Part shown: piece by piece, positions 35,754 through 47,795 of the stretch | Numbering within the stretch: position 1 is the first letter of the stretch | How the letters are laid out: every line of letters begins with the position of its first letter | Assembly: GCA_038502055.1 (NCBI GenBank) | Contig: JAXRKN010000032.1 | Span: 806,001-870,000 of the forward strand | Length of the DNA stretch: 64,000 nt | Reading direction: 5' to 3' | Origin: Tanytarsus gracilentus | Lineage: Eukaryota > Arthropoda > Insecta > Diptera > Chironomidae | The notes under the pieces: generated by a model | The model's database searches: none | Seen by the model: the letters and a program-made list of their open reading frames with translations, nothing else | What the model was told of the DNA's origin: nothing | Translations under genes and position numbers: made by a program

Positions 35754-37981
35754 ATGTCCAAAAAAGAAGTACAGCTAGCAATTAGCTTGTTTGAAGCGAT
35801 TGACGATGAAAATTTTAGGTAAAGTTTAAATGTTTTGAAATTGAAATTTTTTACACTTTTTATTTTTTATTTTAGCAATATAGTCGTATTATTAGAAAAA
35901 TATCATGCCAATCCCAACGCAATAATACCAAAGTTAGGTATTTCGCCACTTCATTATGCCGCTGGATTTGAGAATTTAAATTTTGCTGAGAAAGTCATTG
36001 AAATTTTTCTAAAAAAGGGATGTTTAGTTAATGAGTTCAGTGAATGTGATGCGAAATTAACAGCTCTTCATATTGCTTGCCTATGGAATCGACCAAAGAT
36101 AGTTAAAATGTTGTTAGAGCGTGGCGCAAGATTAGATTTAATGTGCAACGAAGGACAAACAGCAATCGAATATGCAATCATGAATGAGAACTTTGAAGTC
36201 ATTGAGGTCATTAAGAAATTTGTGTTCGAGCAGAAAATTGAGAAGAAAAAACAGGATCTGCTACAATCTCAAGCAATCACACCAAAACGAAATTTCAATG
36301 TGACATCACCTCGAACACCAAAAATCAATTCAAATGAGGAGCCACCTACAACACCCGTCAAAAATTCATTAACTAACGCCCTCCAGCGAATCGAGAGGGA
36401 TAAATTTACACCAAATCGTATCAATTATAACTTTGATGTATCGTCACCCTACTATATTAACATTACTCATCGACGAAAGCATAGAGCGAAAGAGATGGAT
36501 GATAATGAAAAAAATGAGAAAAAAGCTGAAAATTTTGAGGATTTGTGCAGCACTAAAAAGAATTTATTCGAATTAACCCAAAAGAACTTAAAAGAATTTA
36601 GCAAGCATATGCGTAAAGCAATTGTAGTAGAGAGAATTGCAATTCATAAAAGACGGTCATACATAGTGGAATGGCAAAAGAAAATTCAACAAATACGCAA
36701 AGATAATGACTTTGTCGATAAAAGTTATCTAAACTATTTGCATGAATGTGATAATGCTGAAATAATTTCTTCAACTTGCTCAAGTGACGACGACGATGGT
36801 GGAATTTACGAAATTAAGTCATCAAGCGATTCCTTTGTCACTGCCGAAAGTGATCTCAAAAGGTGTCATAATGCACTTGCTGATGATGCCTTTATCGAGA
36901 AAACTTATCAAGGTGAATGCATCGAAAATATTTTGGAACATTCCGATGTTGAGAACGGAATTGTTTTTTACGAACGAAATCTTAAAAATTTTGCAAATGC
37001 ACACAGCGATGGAGAGTCGAGCTTATCGACTATAATTTCAATTCCACTTGACTATGACACTGACACGCTAAAAGATGAATTAAAGAGTTTTGGTCGTAAG
37101 CCCGGTCCAATAACGAAAAGTACAAAAAGATTGTATTTAAAGCAACTGATGAAATTCAAAAAGCATCCAGAGCGACTTGGAATAGTTGAAGAAGAAGAAA
37201 ATGATCCATCCCGCATCAGTAAGTAATCATAGTTAACATGGCAGTTTTAAAAATATTTTTCTAAATGTGGAAATTTGTAATGAAATTATCACGTGTTAGC
37301 AATAATTTTAAAAATTATTCTTGTTTCCATCAACTAGCGTATCCACTTGAACTTCAAAGGACTTTAACAAATTATGATCACCTTACCGAGAACATCAAAG
37401 ACTACTTGTCACTTGAAACAAGAATGGTGAATCACTTCCTCGAGAAAGCTCATCTGAAATGGCGAGAGGGAAACTCAAAGACATCTTTTGTATACCTACT
37501 TTTAGATCCACGTGTAACAGAAAAACTTGCAGTTTATCATACACAATTGACGAAAAGAGAAGTGTGGGCGAAATTTCTCAAGAGCATTTTTTACATTGGA
37601 AAAGGAAAGCGAGCTAGGCCCTATCAGCATCTATATGATGCCATAAAAATCTATTCAAACGGTCAAAATTCACATGACACAAAAACAAGTGAGAGTAAAA
37701 AGATTTCAAGAATTATCGATATATGGAAGGACGATCATGGTGTTGTATGCTTGCTCATTTTTAATAACATCATGCCTGCTGAAGCATTTACAAGAGAAGC
37801 AAGTCTAATTGATACACTTGGTATACATAATTTAACGAATCTGAAAAAAGGAGAATATTATGGAGCTTCCACTTGCTATACGATGCGTCAGAAAAGACAA
37901 ATGGGCGTTGCTTTGCTATTTAGAGCTTTACACATGTACCTGGCCGAAGGAGAGTCTCAACTGAAGCCTTGTGATTTTTAA
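35754..37981 (+). CDS. Ankle1: ANKLE1-like ankyrin/LEM/GIY-YIG endonuclease
   Basis: Three exons (35754-35818, 35876-37218, 37338-37981) give 683 aa. Ankyrin repeats occupy about residues 20-140 (GISPLHYAAGF, ALHIACLWNRPKIVKMLLER, EGQTAIEYAI). A long variable middle follows. A LEM domain lies at about 412-454 (LKDELKSFGRKPGPITKSTK). A GIY-YIG nuclease domain lies at about 521-640: FVYLLLDPR (Tyr523 region), FYIGKGKRARP (555-563) and the family's Glu in EAFTREASL (Glu623). The key nuclease residues appear present. Human ANKLE1 cleaves chromatin bridges at the midbody, and its worm homologue LEM-3 does the same in cytokinesis. Activity here is inferred from intact motifs. The last acceptor (CTAG|CGTATCC) was chosen because it alone keeps the frame. 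Confidence 0.9.
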
Positions 37982-40900
37982 TATGGCAATAAAATAATAA
38001 AACAATATATTGGAATTAAAATAACGTATTTTTACATTTTAAAATATTCCTTGAAACGCATCTTTCCGCAAGGATTAGAAAAAAGAAAAAAATAAAACAA
38101 AATTTTTTTCATCACAAATCTTTTCAGTTTTAATCTGAATTTTAAAAAAGAAACAAAGTCATTGTTTGCTAATCGAAAAGATTAAATAGATGTGCAATTG
38201 TCAAAATGAAGCTGTTTAAGTTTAAGTGATAGAAAATCTCAAATTAAGAGAGAAAATATTGTGTAAGAAAATCAAAAAGAAAAATTTTTGTGAAAAGCTA
38301 AAAATTTATGGCATTAATGTAAAGTGTGATCGAAAAAATCTATGTTAAGCATGATAATTTAATGTAAGTATCGATTCCTACGGCTTTATGGAGTGAAATT
38401 TGCGAAATTTTTAATTCTCATTTTGGAGAGAAAAAAAGAAAGTTTATTATGCTATATTTTGCGAGCGAGCGAGCAGAGGCAGGTCAAGGAAGGAATTTTT
38501 TTCTGCTACACTTTCAAACTAAAATATAATTTTTGCTTGATTTTTTACTTAAAGTCATTTCTCTCCATTTTCACCCGTGTATGCTTGTCTATTTTTGTGT
38601 GGCTTCCAGCTTTTGAATATTTAAAACTTTTCTCTCTAGTTCAATTTCTTTACAAAAAAATTATCTTCTCTTTTTTATGTGCGATGCTAGGTGTGTAAAT
38701 AAAATATTTATGCTATTGTTTATTTCTTTACTTAACACATCTTTTCATTTTAATTAACTTCATATTTCGAAGATTATTTACATTTATTTATCTTTGGGGA
38801 AGGAAGTGCTTAATGCAATATCTTTAAAAAATATATATATATGGAGGTCATTTAATAGAAATATAGTAATTAATAAACCTAAATTTACTTTTACATGTCA
38901 GCCTAAAATTAAACTCATCAAGACATTTTTAAAACTCTCCCTCATCTATGGCCCACATAATTTTTTAAAATGCTGGTTCTTCGTTACCGCAATATTTAAA
39001 ATAAACTGTGTCTTTCGCACATACACACAAGAAACAATGGAAATGTAACAACAAAACTTTATTAGACAACTTGACTCTCTTATAAAAAGAAATAAACAGC
39101 AGCAACATTGCAATGTGGTAACGGCTCGACATGTAAAAATGCACAGGCATAAATTTGATCTATTGAACCATGCGTTTTATAATACGATGGTGGTATGAAT
39201 TTTTCTCACGGCACAATAGCAAAAAAATATGTATCAGTCGCAAAAGAGCAAGAAGAAGTTTCTGATATATATATTTTTTTCTTCTTGCGGGCATGAAAAA
39301 AATAAATATATTGTTCGGAGGGAATTAGATCTATTGCATTGAGTTATGGTTGTAAACTTTTTTTGCGCTATATGTATACGTACACATTTAACAATGAAAA
39401 AAAATACGCTGAGAACTTTTTCAGCAAATCTTCTTGCGGTTTGCTTGACGTAAAAGATCGAAATTGCGGCAGAAAAAGTTTTTGATTCGGCACTTGCGGC
39501 AATTATGAAGTTGCTGGTTGTTATAAAATCTGCAAAATCTCGCTTCAATTCCAAGTGCTATATTACGCTAAAAGTAAGCGAATGAAAAAATTGCATTTCA
39601 CGTTTTTCCTCTCCTTCTCCTCCTCCTCCTCGGCGACGCGTCGTCAACCACTTTCGAAACCGCTTTGAACACATCTAAAAAGGCACGCATTAATTGATTT
39701 ATGATTTCTGGTACAAACCAGCAGCATTAGCTATGCTTAATTTTGATCTTTCATCTCCCCTTACAAAATGTATGCATCTCGAACTTTAAGTGAATAAGCA
39801 CACAAAAATTCAATTAATTCAATTAACGTCAATTAGTCTCTTTAAAGAAATGAATAATTCATATAAGAAACGACAGCAGCGAAATTTTAAACTTTTAAGA
39901 GCAAACATCGATTTTACATTCTCATGTCATGAAAATTTTCTTTTTAAAAAAATGTTTTAAAAATTATGTTCGCATTTTTCAAGGTCTAGTTACTCTTATT
40001 CAAATCAATCTGTATATTTTATGACTCGGACGAAATAATTGAGATTTGTTGTTCCCTTATCAAAAGTGACCTAATTTCAATGAATTTAATAGTTTAAAAA
40101 GTAAAAGCGTAAAATTAGTCCGTAAAAAATAATAATAATGAATAGCCAATCGAGCAGAGCGGTTTGCATCACTTTGTACATGATGAAAAAATCACTGACC
40201 ACATCTAGTAATGAAAATATAATAATTATAACACTCTATATATATTTTTCAAGTTTAATTTGGCAATTTATGCGCGTGGAAAATAAACACTCAAAAAAGA
40301 ACAAAGCTTTGATGCTCAATTTTCCACAAATTTGTGATGCAAATCAGTCGTTTTTTGCGTGAATTATTCAGTTTTTTTTTCAACAATGATAGAAATTCAA
40401 CAAAACTCTCGGTTACCACCGACACCGTGTACCAAAAAAAACTATGCGTTCTTGAAAAAGTAAAATTTATGGTTTATGATCTTTTTTTGACTAAAAATAA
40501 CAGCAGTTGAATTAATGAATTGTATAGTCGCGGTTTATTGACGGTCAAGGGTAATCGCAGGGAAATGTTGTTGAGCTTTAACTAGAAATTTTTCTAAATA
40601 CACTTCTCATACAAACGCGTTATTTCCTCTCCACTATATAAATGAAGTTCATTGTTACGGTTCGTGCGTTTTACCATAACACTTGGCTGTCACAAAATCA
40701 TCAATGAAGCTTTTTTGTTGAAAACTTTGGTGTTGCACATGAGGGCCCACAATAGAATTACTCGAAAGAAATGAAGAAAAATTATTCCTTGACAGTGATT
40801 CAACTCCGACTACTTACTCTAATGACTAAAATTATTGTATTCAGAATCATATAATGATCGTATTGTGCGCAAGTGAGAGAGACTAATTCAACTTTATGGT

Positions 40901-41344
40901 GTATGGTTTCCATTTTAGATTTCGCAAGAGTGGTGGCGCAAAAAATTATTTCTTCATTTTACTCTTGGGTGCAAAAAAAAACCTAGTGAGTAATGATGCC
41001 AGGAGGAAGCGATTAAAGAGCAAATTTTAAACTCACCGAGGGGATTTGAGGGAAAATAAATCCTTTCAAAGTCTCGGCTCTCGAATAAAAGAGGAATCTG
41101 TGATTTTCCTACGAGCCAGGAAAGAAACAGAAAAGTAGAGGAAAAAACACTTTTTAAACTGAGAAATCTAGAGATGATCATCAATTATTAATCGGAAAAT
41201 AATTTGAGGTAAAAATTTTTTTCCGCTTTCATAAATTATTTTTAATCTCATTTAACACAAAGCAGATTGTCACAAATTTTTTTTAAAAAAGCGAACGAGT
41301 TAAGGAACGTTAAATATACGAGACGAAGGCTGAATCTCTAAATC
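37982..41344. other. Gene-poor AT-rich region between ANKLE1 and SPPL3
   Basis: This 3.4-kb spacer is the longest gene-free stretch outside the raw locus. It includes (GAGC)n-like short repeats (38462-38474) and many A/T runs. I find no conserved exon. Part is probably the SPPL3 promoter and 5' UTR. Confidence 0.45.
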
Positions 41345-42735
41345 ATGGCAATTGAATTATTTGGATCACGCGTCTCGACGTGCTTAATAAGTATTTTACT
41401 TATCGTGTACGGAAGCTTTCGAAGTCTCAATATGGAGCAAGAAGCGCGCGAAAAGGAAAAGAAACGACAAAGTGAAAGTACGAACAGCTTATTGACCGGC
41501 GAACCAGTACCACAGCACGAACAGAGTAAGTGCTCGAATTTTTTTAATTGCCCTATGTTAAATTTTTAGGTATATTTTCAGGTGATGCAGGTTTTGCAAC
41601 ACTAGATGCCACCCATGCTTTATGTTTACCTCTCGGTGCATCAATTTCCCTACTTGTGATGTTTTTCTTCTTCGATTCAATGCAAATGCTTTTCACCGTA
41701 TGCACAGCTAGTGAGTTTTTTTTCATGTTAAAATAAATCGCTTAGACTTATTTAATTTTATATTCCAGTCATAGCGACAATAGCACTCGCATTTCTCCTT
41801 TTGCCCATGTGTCAATACATTATACGCCCATGCTCTGATGGAAATCGGATGTCACTTGGATTTTGTGGACGATTCACGACAGCAGAACTCTTTAGCTTTA
41901 CATTGTCAATAACTGTCGTTTGCATTTGGGTACTAACTGGAAGTTGGGTACTCATGGATTTTATGGGAATAGCTTTATGTGTTGCATTCATTGCATTTGT
42001 TCGACTACCGAGTCTAAAAGTTTCAACTCTTCTTCTCATTGGACTCCTCATATACGATGTCTTTTGGGTTTTCTTCTCATCATATATATTCTCCACAAAT
42101 GTGATGGTAAAAGTTGCAACACGACCAGCTGAGGTAAACGACTCGACTATTATTTTTGTACTTGGCATTTCATTATATTATATTTTCAGAACCCCGTCGG
42201 TATTGTTGCGAGAAAATTGAATCTTAGTGGTGTCATGAGAGAGCCACCAAAATTGAATCTGCCAGGAAAGCTTGTTTTTCCGAGTATGCACAATAGCGGG
42301 CATTTTTCAATGCTTGGTCTCGGCGATATAGTCATGCCGGGACTTTTACTCTGCTTTGTGTTACGCTACGATTCGTACAAAAAGTCACAGAATACGATTA
42401 GCGCCGAGGCTGGTGTGCCGCCTCCAAGATCAGTTCTAGGTTCAAAACTCACTTATTTCCATTGTTCCTTATTAGGGTAATTGTGTATTTTTAGTCACAT
42501 TTTTTAAATGATGCTAATGATTTCAATTTATTTTTATAGCTATTTCCTAGGACTTCTAACGGCGACTGTAAGTTCAGAAGTCTTCAAACAGGCACAACCT
42601 GCGCTTCTATATTTGGTTCCATTTACTCTTCTTCCATTGCTTACGATGGCATATTTGAAAGGCGATCTTAGAAGAATGTGGACGGAGCCATTTAATACGC
42701 CAGGATCAAATCTCTCCAAGCAGCTAGAAGTTTAA
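41345..42735 (+). CDS. SppL: Signal peptide peptidase-like 3 (SPPL3), intramembrane aspartyl protease
   Basis: Five exons (41345-41525, 41582-41710, 41769-42133, 42190-42476, 42540-42735) give 385 aa, almost the same as human SPPL3 (384 aa). There are several hydrophobic segments. The two catalytic aspartates lie in LIYDVFW (Asp200) and GLGDIVMPG (Asp271), matching the human SPPL3 numbering, and the PAL motif lies in AQPALLYLVP. SPPL3 is a GxGD protease of the Golgi/ER that sheds type II membrane proteins such as glycosyltransferases. The cytosolic loop after TM1 is Gln/Glu/Lys-rich, as in the family. Two AG acceptors sit close together before exon 2; the second (ending at 41581) keeps the frame. 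All features suggest an active enzyme. Confidence 0.96.
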
Positions 42736-43604
42736 GGATTGAACAAACAAAACAGTAAAATTATAGTAATTATGATCCATAATGATAGTCATCATTCAGA
42801 CACACACACACACACACCCACGCATCATCGCATAAATGTTGTAAAAAATTACGTAAAAATTCTCTTAGTATTATCCATCCATATTTCAAACAAACAGACG
42901 TGGGTAATGATCCGACAAGCGAAAACTCCTCAACGATGATCAAAATTATTATTTAACATTTTTATTTTCATCACGGAAAAATTGCACACAACATAGTGAT
43001 TAAAGTTTAGTGAAAAAGAGAGTTCAGTTTATGCTTAAGGAAAAATTTTTAAAAAAACTTTTTACGTGGTAGAATGAAAGTATTAACCATATGATCCTTT
43101 CTCTCTCTCTAACATAAAATAAATTTTTAATTTTGAGTGATATGAAAAAAAGTTTTTGAAATGCAAATGTGCAAAATGAAAGTTATTTTTGAACAAAAAA
43201 ATTCATTAAAAATTAGGAGAAAAAGAGATGTGTGTGAATTTTATATTAATTAAGCAATTAATTACATGATGAGAAAAGAAATTAAAGATGATGTTAGAAA
43301 TTGAACGGGAGGAAATTCTACAAAAAGTAAAGCTCTATTAGTAGAGGAAAAAAACATGTTTATAGTTGAATGTTTTTCAATATAGTGATTTATAGAGTAT
43401 AAAGTAAGGAGAGTGACCCATTGTCTTTTTTTAAGTTCTCTACAACACATGAGCTTGTCCAATTATTTTCTACAGCAAATAGAGGATTCCTTTCGCAATA
43501 ATTTCTCTCGATTATCAAAGAACAGAACTTTTTTTGTACTAAAAACTGATGAACAAGAATAAACAAAAATCGCAGATTTGATTTGCAATAAGAAAAATCA
43601 ATCG
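42736..43604. other. Convergent 3' region, SPPL3/HYLS1
   Basis: An AC/CA-rich patch (42803-42823) just past the SPPL3 stop is followed by AT-rich DNA, read as two 3' UTRs. No gene is recognised. Confidence 0.5.
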
Positions 43605-44271
43605 CTACTCTTGTCTCGACATTTTTTCTCTTATTTTCCAGCGAAGATCAGATCGAGAGGACTCGCAGATGTTGTCCTTAAATCGAGCCCAATCCTTTTG
43701 ATATTCTTGATAGAGAGCAACTGGATCAGTTCTTTTTCGAGCACTAATTGGACGAGAGGTTTGAGCTGATTTCGGTCGTATCCACATTTTTGACCTTGGC
43801 GGTTCATCACTTTTATCGCTTGTAACTGGAATGTTTTCCTTGTCAACTGTTGCCTTCTTTCGATTCTCTTTTATTTCCGTTGGTTTAGTCTGAACTGTAT
43901 GTTCAGTTGTCGATTTTTTAATTGGAGCTGTATTTTTTTCTTGAACTTTTGGCTTTTCCGGAAGTTTGTGTCGTTGCTTTTGTAGGGATGTTTTTGTGTG
44001 GCTCTCAAAAAGTCGTTCTATATTGGCGGAAAGCGGAATTGCTTGAGTTTTTTCTTGATTTGTCTTCGTAGCATGAGGATGTGACTCATATCTGATGAGC
44101 TTTTTCAAATCTAAAAGGAATTTAATTGATAATTTATGTTGAGGAATTTCAATGCATTTCAATTTCACCTGTCATAAAGCTTTTAAGCTGTTCCTTGTTA
44201 ATGTTTCGATATCCCATGTAGTTGAGATGAAAAAGAACTTCTCGTGCGTCGAGCGGAAGTGACATGTCCAT
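43605..44271 (-). CDS. Hyls1: HYLS1 centriolar protein
   Basis: Two exons (44169-44271, 43605-44110) give 202 aa. The N-terminal box (FHLNYMGYRNINKEQLKSFM, then DLKKLIRY) and the C-terminal HYLS1 box (DPVALYQEYQKDWARFKDNI, DLRWKIREKM) are both present. The middle is a basic, low-complexity linker. HYLS1 is incorporated into centrioles and is needed for basal-body function and cilium assembly; it is mutated in hydrolethalus syndrome. It shares a 271-bp head-to-head intergenic region with the PLEKHM1-like gene. Confidence 0.92.
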
Positions 44272-44542
44272 GATTTTAAGGCACAATTTAGATTTTATTT
44301 ATTTAATAATTTTTTAGTAAACAATCAGCTTTGAATGTATTGGTGAATAACTGAAAACAGGGGAAAATAACGGAAGAAGAAGGATGTAACGTAAATTTTT
44401 ACTTTGAATTTCTTGCGTCACGTAATTTTTAAAAGTCCCCGAAATTAAAATTTTTGTAAATAAAAACAAAAGATTTTTTTTTTGAAAATTAAAGCTTCTA
44501 ATAATTTAAAGATGTCAAAAATAATTTAGATAAGTGCACAAA

Positions 44543-46854
44543 ATGAACAAGTTTTTAAAGGAATCCGAGAAGAAGTTCTTCGAGGAGAAGTTTGTGATTT
44601 ATACTTTTTCGTTATGATTCATTATGATTCATTTTTATTTCTCATTTTTATCGTAGACAAAAATATATTAAAGAAGCAATAATGTTTCATCTAACTGAGA
44701 ACATCAAAGAGAACGAATATGAGTTTAAAGCAAGAAATAGTCGTAAGTGGCATCGTGACCTCAAACCATTAATGCAATAAGATTTTATTTTTTAGAACCA
44801 CTAACCTACATAGACTCAACATCATCGCTTTGTTACACCCTTGAAGCTTTATTTTTACACGGTCTCAAAGATACATTCCTTCAAATTCTTTCGAATCTCG
44901 GAAGTGAGGATAATAAACCTAGTCCTTCGTTTTGGAAGTTTGTCCAAGAACTGCTGCACAAACAAGATGTGATTGAGATATGTGGCTATCCTCAACTCTC
45001 AACCGAAATTGGTTACTGTAGGGCATTTGTGAGGAAAGCTCTAAATGACTCATGCTTGAGCTCATACCTTAAAAACATCAAAAATTCGCCAAAATTACTA
45101 AAAAGTTATTATCACAATTATGCATTTTTGTACGATGCAGAACTTTCGGAAACGGCGGAAAATTTCATCATGGGCTTCGAAAGTTTAGTGTGCTTTGATT
45201 TGCCCTGCAACTCATCTCTCCTCAATATTTGGTCTGATAAGTCACTCGAAATATCAGGATGTAAGAATATAAAAATTTTTTCTACGCATGCACAAATTGT
45301 AGTAAAATTTCACACTTTTTTTTAGTATACATGCCACCGTTAAAATCATTGCCGCTGCCAATGGGTGAAGATGTTGTGAACAGTATAAGAGACTCGGCTG
45401 CAACGGCCAATCGTGATATCCCTCACAATAGAAATACAATTCAGGATATTTTTGTCGCATCGATTTCAAACTCTATATTTAGCAAAACAAGTACTGAATC
45501 GCTTACGAATGAGCTCGACGAAGATCCTAAATATGCACGAACTTTAAGGTACATCGAAAGTACATCTGAAGATGCTCTTGAAAGAATGTGCCAGTCAACT
45601 GAGGAATTGACCGATAATCAGCATTTGAATTCATCATTAACAGTTGACAACGAAGAGAGAATGCAAGTTAGTCAAGATGATGCGACGCCAGAAAATGATA
45701 AACGATTAGGAAATGCGTTAGGTGTCGCAACAAGCAGCTGGTCAGATCCATTGCAAGAAAAAAACGAACAATCTGAAGAGGAACCAGCTGTTGATGATGA
45801 TCGAGTGAGGCACAAGGCAATAAATAGAGTTTCATCAGTGGGTATAGACAATCATAGCTTTGAGTCACTTTGGAATGAAAAGCAAAGAAAATCATCGCTC
45901 AATTTTAAAGAGCTTTGGGATAGATTTGAAAAGTCATTGCATGAAAAAAAGAAGCAAAGTAATGTCATGGGAATTCCTGAAGAGAACGAAGACGATGATC
46001 AAGAATTAGATTTTGAGGTAGTCAATTCTCCTCTGCAAGATAAAACTAAATTAAATGAGCTTCATGAAATGGTTGAGATTTTATGCCGACTATCCACCGA
46101 GTGCGGATTGGACTCACAAGGGTTTGTTTGTAAATGCAAATCACCGCTAGTCGAGATTTCGAAAGCAACCGTTTGTGGTTTCGATGCTCTCTACTACTGC
46201 TCCGATTGCATCTCGAACGATAAATTTGCCATTCCTGCAAGAATAATTTATAATTGGGACTTTACGCAATACCACGTTAGCAAGCGTGCTGCCGATTTTT
46301 TTGCTGATTACCAATTTAAGCCGTTCATTGACTTTAAGGTGAATAATTAAAGCTAAAATCACTTTAATGACACTTTATTTTTGTAGATCTTGAACCCAGA
46401 CATATACTCTTACATTGATGAAATGAACAAATTACAAAAGTTGCGAATTCAATTGAATTTCATCCGCGCTTATATTTTTACATGCTCCGAAAGTATTATT
46501 TCGGAACTGCAAAAGCTGCTCTATGGAAAAGAATACATTTACGAATCTATTCATTTGTACTCAGTTGCAGATTTGTATCTCATCCAAAATGGTGCACTCG
46601 AAGATTTATTAAAGAAGGTCGTCGCATTTGGAATTGAGCATTGTCTTAAGTGTACACTATGTAAAGAGCGAGGATATCATTGTGAGTTTTGTAGGAAGTC
46701 TAAAATAATTTATCCGTTTGAAGTTGACGATGTGATGAGATGCAATCAATGTGGTAGTATTTCCCATTTAAAATGTTTCAACCCATTGATTCCATGCCCG
46801 AAATGTGATCGAAAGCTTAGAAGGCGAATCAGTGCAGCACTGGAAAATTTATAA
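44543..46854 (+). CDS. Plekhm1: RUN and Rubicon-homology protein, PLEKHM1-like
   Basis: Five exons (44543-44589, 44657-44742, 44796-45260, 45326-46338, 46387-46854) give 692 aa. Residues about 45-200 are a RUN domain (CYTLEALFLHGLKDTFLQ, SFWKFVQELL, CRAFVRKALNDSCLSSYL). The C-terminal third is a Rubicon-homology zinc-binding domain: CKCKSPL, CGFDALYYCSDC, LNPDIYSYIDEM, SVADLYLIQNGALEDLLKKV and C-x2-C pairs to CPKCDRK. This matches the PLEKHM1 C-terminus best. PLEKHM1 links Rab7/Arl8 lysosomes to HOPS and LC3. No PH domains are visible between the two ends, unlike vertebrate PLEKHM1. A candidate LC3-interacting motif (acidic run then DFEVV) lies at residues 428-432. Rubicon is a less likely identity. 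Confidence 0.85.
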
Positions 46855-46946
46855 CTCTATTGACCAAAAGTAAATAATCCATGACTCACAAAAGCTTTAT
46901 TTCACTTTCCTAAAATATATATCAATAAAAAAGCCTCTAAATGTAA

Positions 46947-47795
46947 TCATTCCTCACATGTTCCATCTTTGTTAATTTTCAGTCGTGTCGTTTCCCAAAC
47001 AGGATTCGATGGATCTTGATTTGTCATCGTGTCTTCTATATATTCAATGCTATCGTCTTGTTTCACTAAAATTATCGTCCTCGTTCTTGTCCCATACAAT
47101 TGATTTACCCTAACATGGATACTTGAGAAATCTTTAGCATCGTGTCCTCTGCGTTTGAGAAGTTCTTCGTCTGGATAGTGTTTTTCATCGCTTTTCAATA
47201 GCCCTATAAGTGCTTCTATTAAACATTTTTCGTCACTATATGCATGGCCTTCAATAATTGCCTTAAATTTCTCTTTTCCGGCAATTACTTTTTGTAACGG
47301 TGCATTCACCGGTGAGTTTGAGAAACCATAGAAACCAGTATCTAGATCCACATATTTCTGACAAGTATTGCTGGCGAAATATGTTTTGATACAGCTCGCT
47401 TTTATCTCTACTGATAAGAAGTTAAAGCTGTTATAGTCTGTACACACATCGCAAAGGTTTACATTATATTTTTCAATATCTTCACTTGAAGTTATAAAAT
47501 TTATCGCGATTGGTCCTCGGCCTTTTAATTCTGTTTTGAGTCCTTTGACGATTTCACCTGGAACATTTAGCAAATTACCGATTCTTATAGTATCACAACT
47601 TTTTGAAATAGCTAGCCACGTTCCTTCGACTTTGGTTTCGATATCAGTCCCATAAATTTGCACCAAATTATTTTCGCTTTTAACTTGGGCATTTAAAGTT
47701 TTTCGCGAATAAAATTCATCGCGATTATTAATTAAAATAAGTTTATACTTGGAATTTGGATTATTGGAGTTAGTGTAGAGAAAAGTTATGCACAT
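46947..47795 (-). CDS. Tango2: Tango2 (NRDE-family) protein
   Basis: This is a single exon of 282 aa if started at MCITFLYTN (47795), which matches the family's conserved start; an upstream in-frame Met at 47846 would add 17 residues. The Ntn-like NRDE signature is present (LILINNRDEFYSR). FYGFSNSPVN, HVRVNQLYGTRTRTIILV and KINKDGTCEE also fit. Tango2 was named from a Drosophila screen for Golgi organisation; the human gene is linked to metabolic crises, and recent work ties it to acyl-CoA or haem handling. The precise reaction is unsettled. Its stop is 92 bp from the convergent PLEKHM1-like gene. Confidence 0.95.
   Translation of the reverse strand: MCITFLYTNSNNPNSKYKLILINNRDEFYSRKTLNAQVKSENNLVQIYGTDIETKVEGTWLAISKSCDTIRIGNLLNVPGEIVKGLKTELKGRGPIAINFITSSEDIEKYNVNLCDVCTDYNSFNFLSVEIKASCIKTYFASNTCQKYVDLDTGFYGFSNSPVNAPLQKVIAGKEKFKAIIEGHAYSDEKCLIEALIGLLKSDEKHYPDEELLKRRGHDAKDFSSIHVRVNQLYGTRTRTIILVKQDDSIEYIEDTMTNQDPSNPVWETTRLKINKDGTCEE

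Noticed and set aside
37265..37337. Apparent separate start (MWKFVMKLS) for the GIY-YIG part of ANKLE1
   Set aside because: It lies in the intron; splicing 37218 to 37338 keeps one frame that joins the LEM domain to the nuclease as in ANKLE1.
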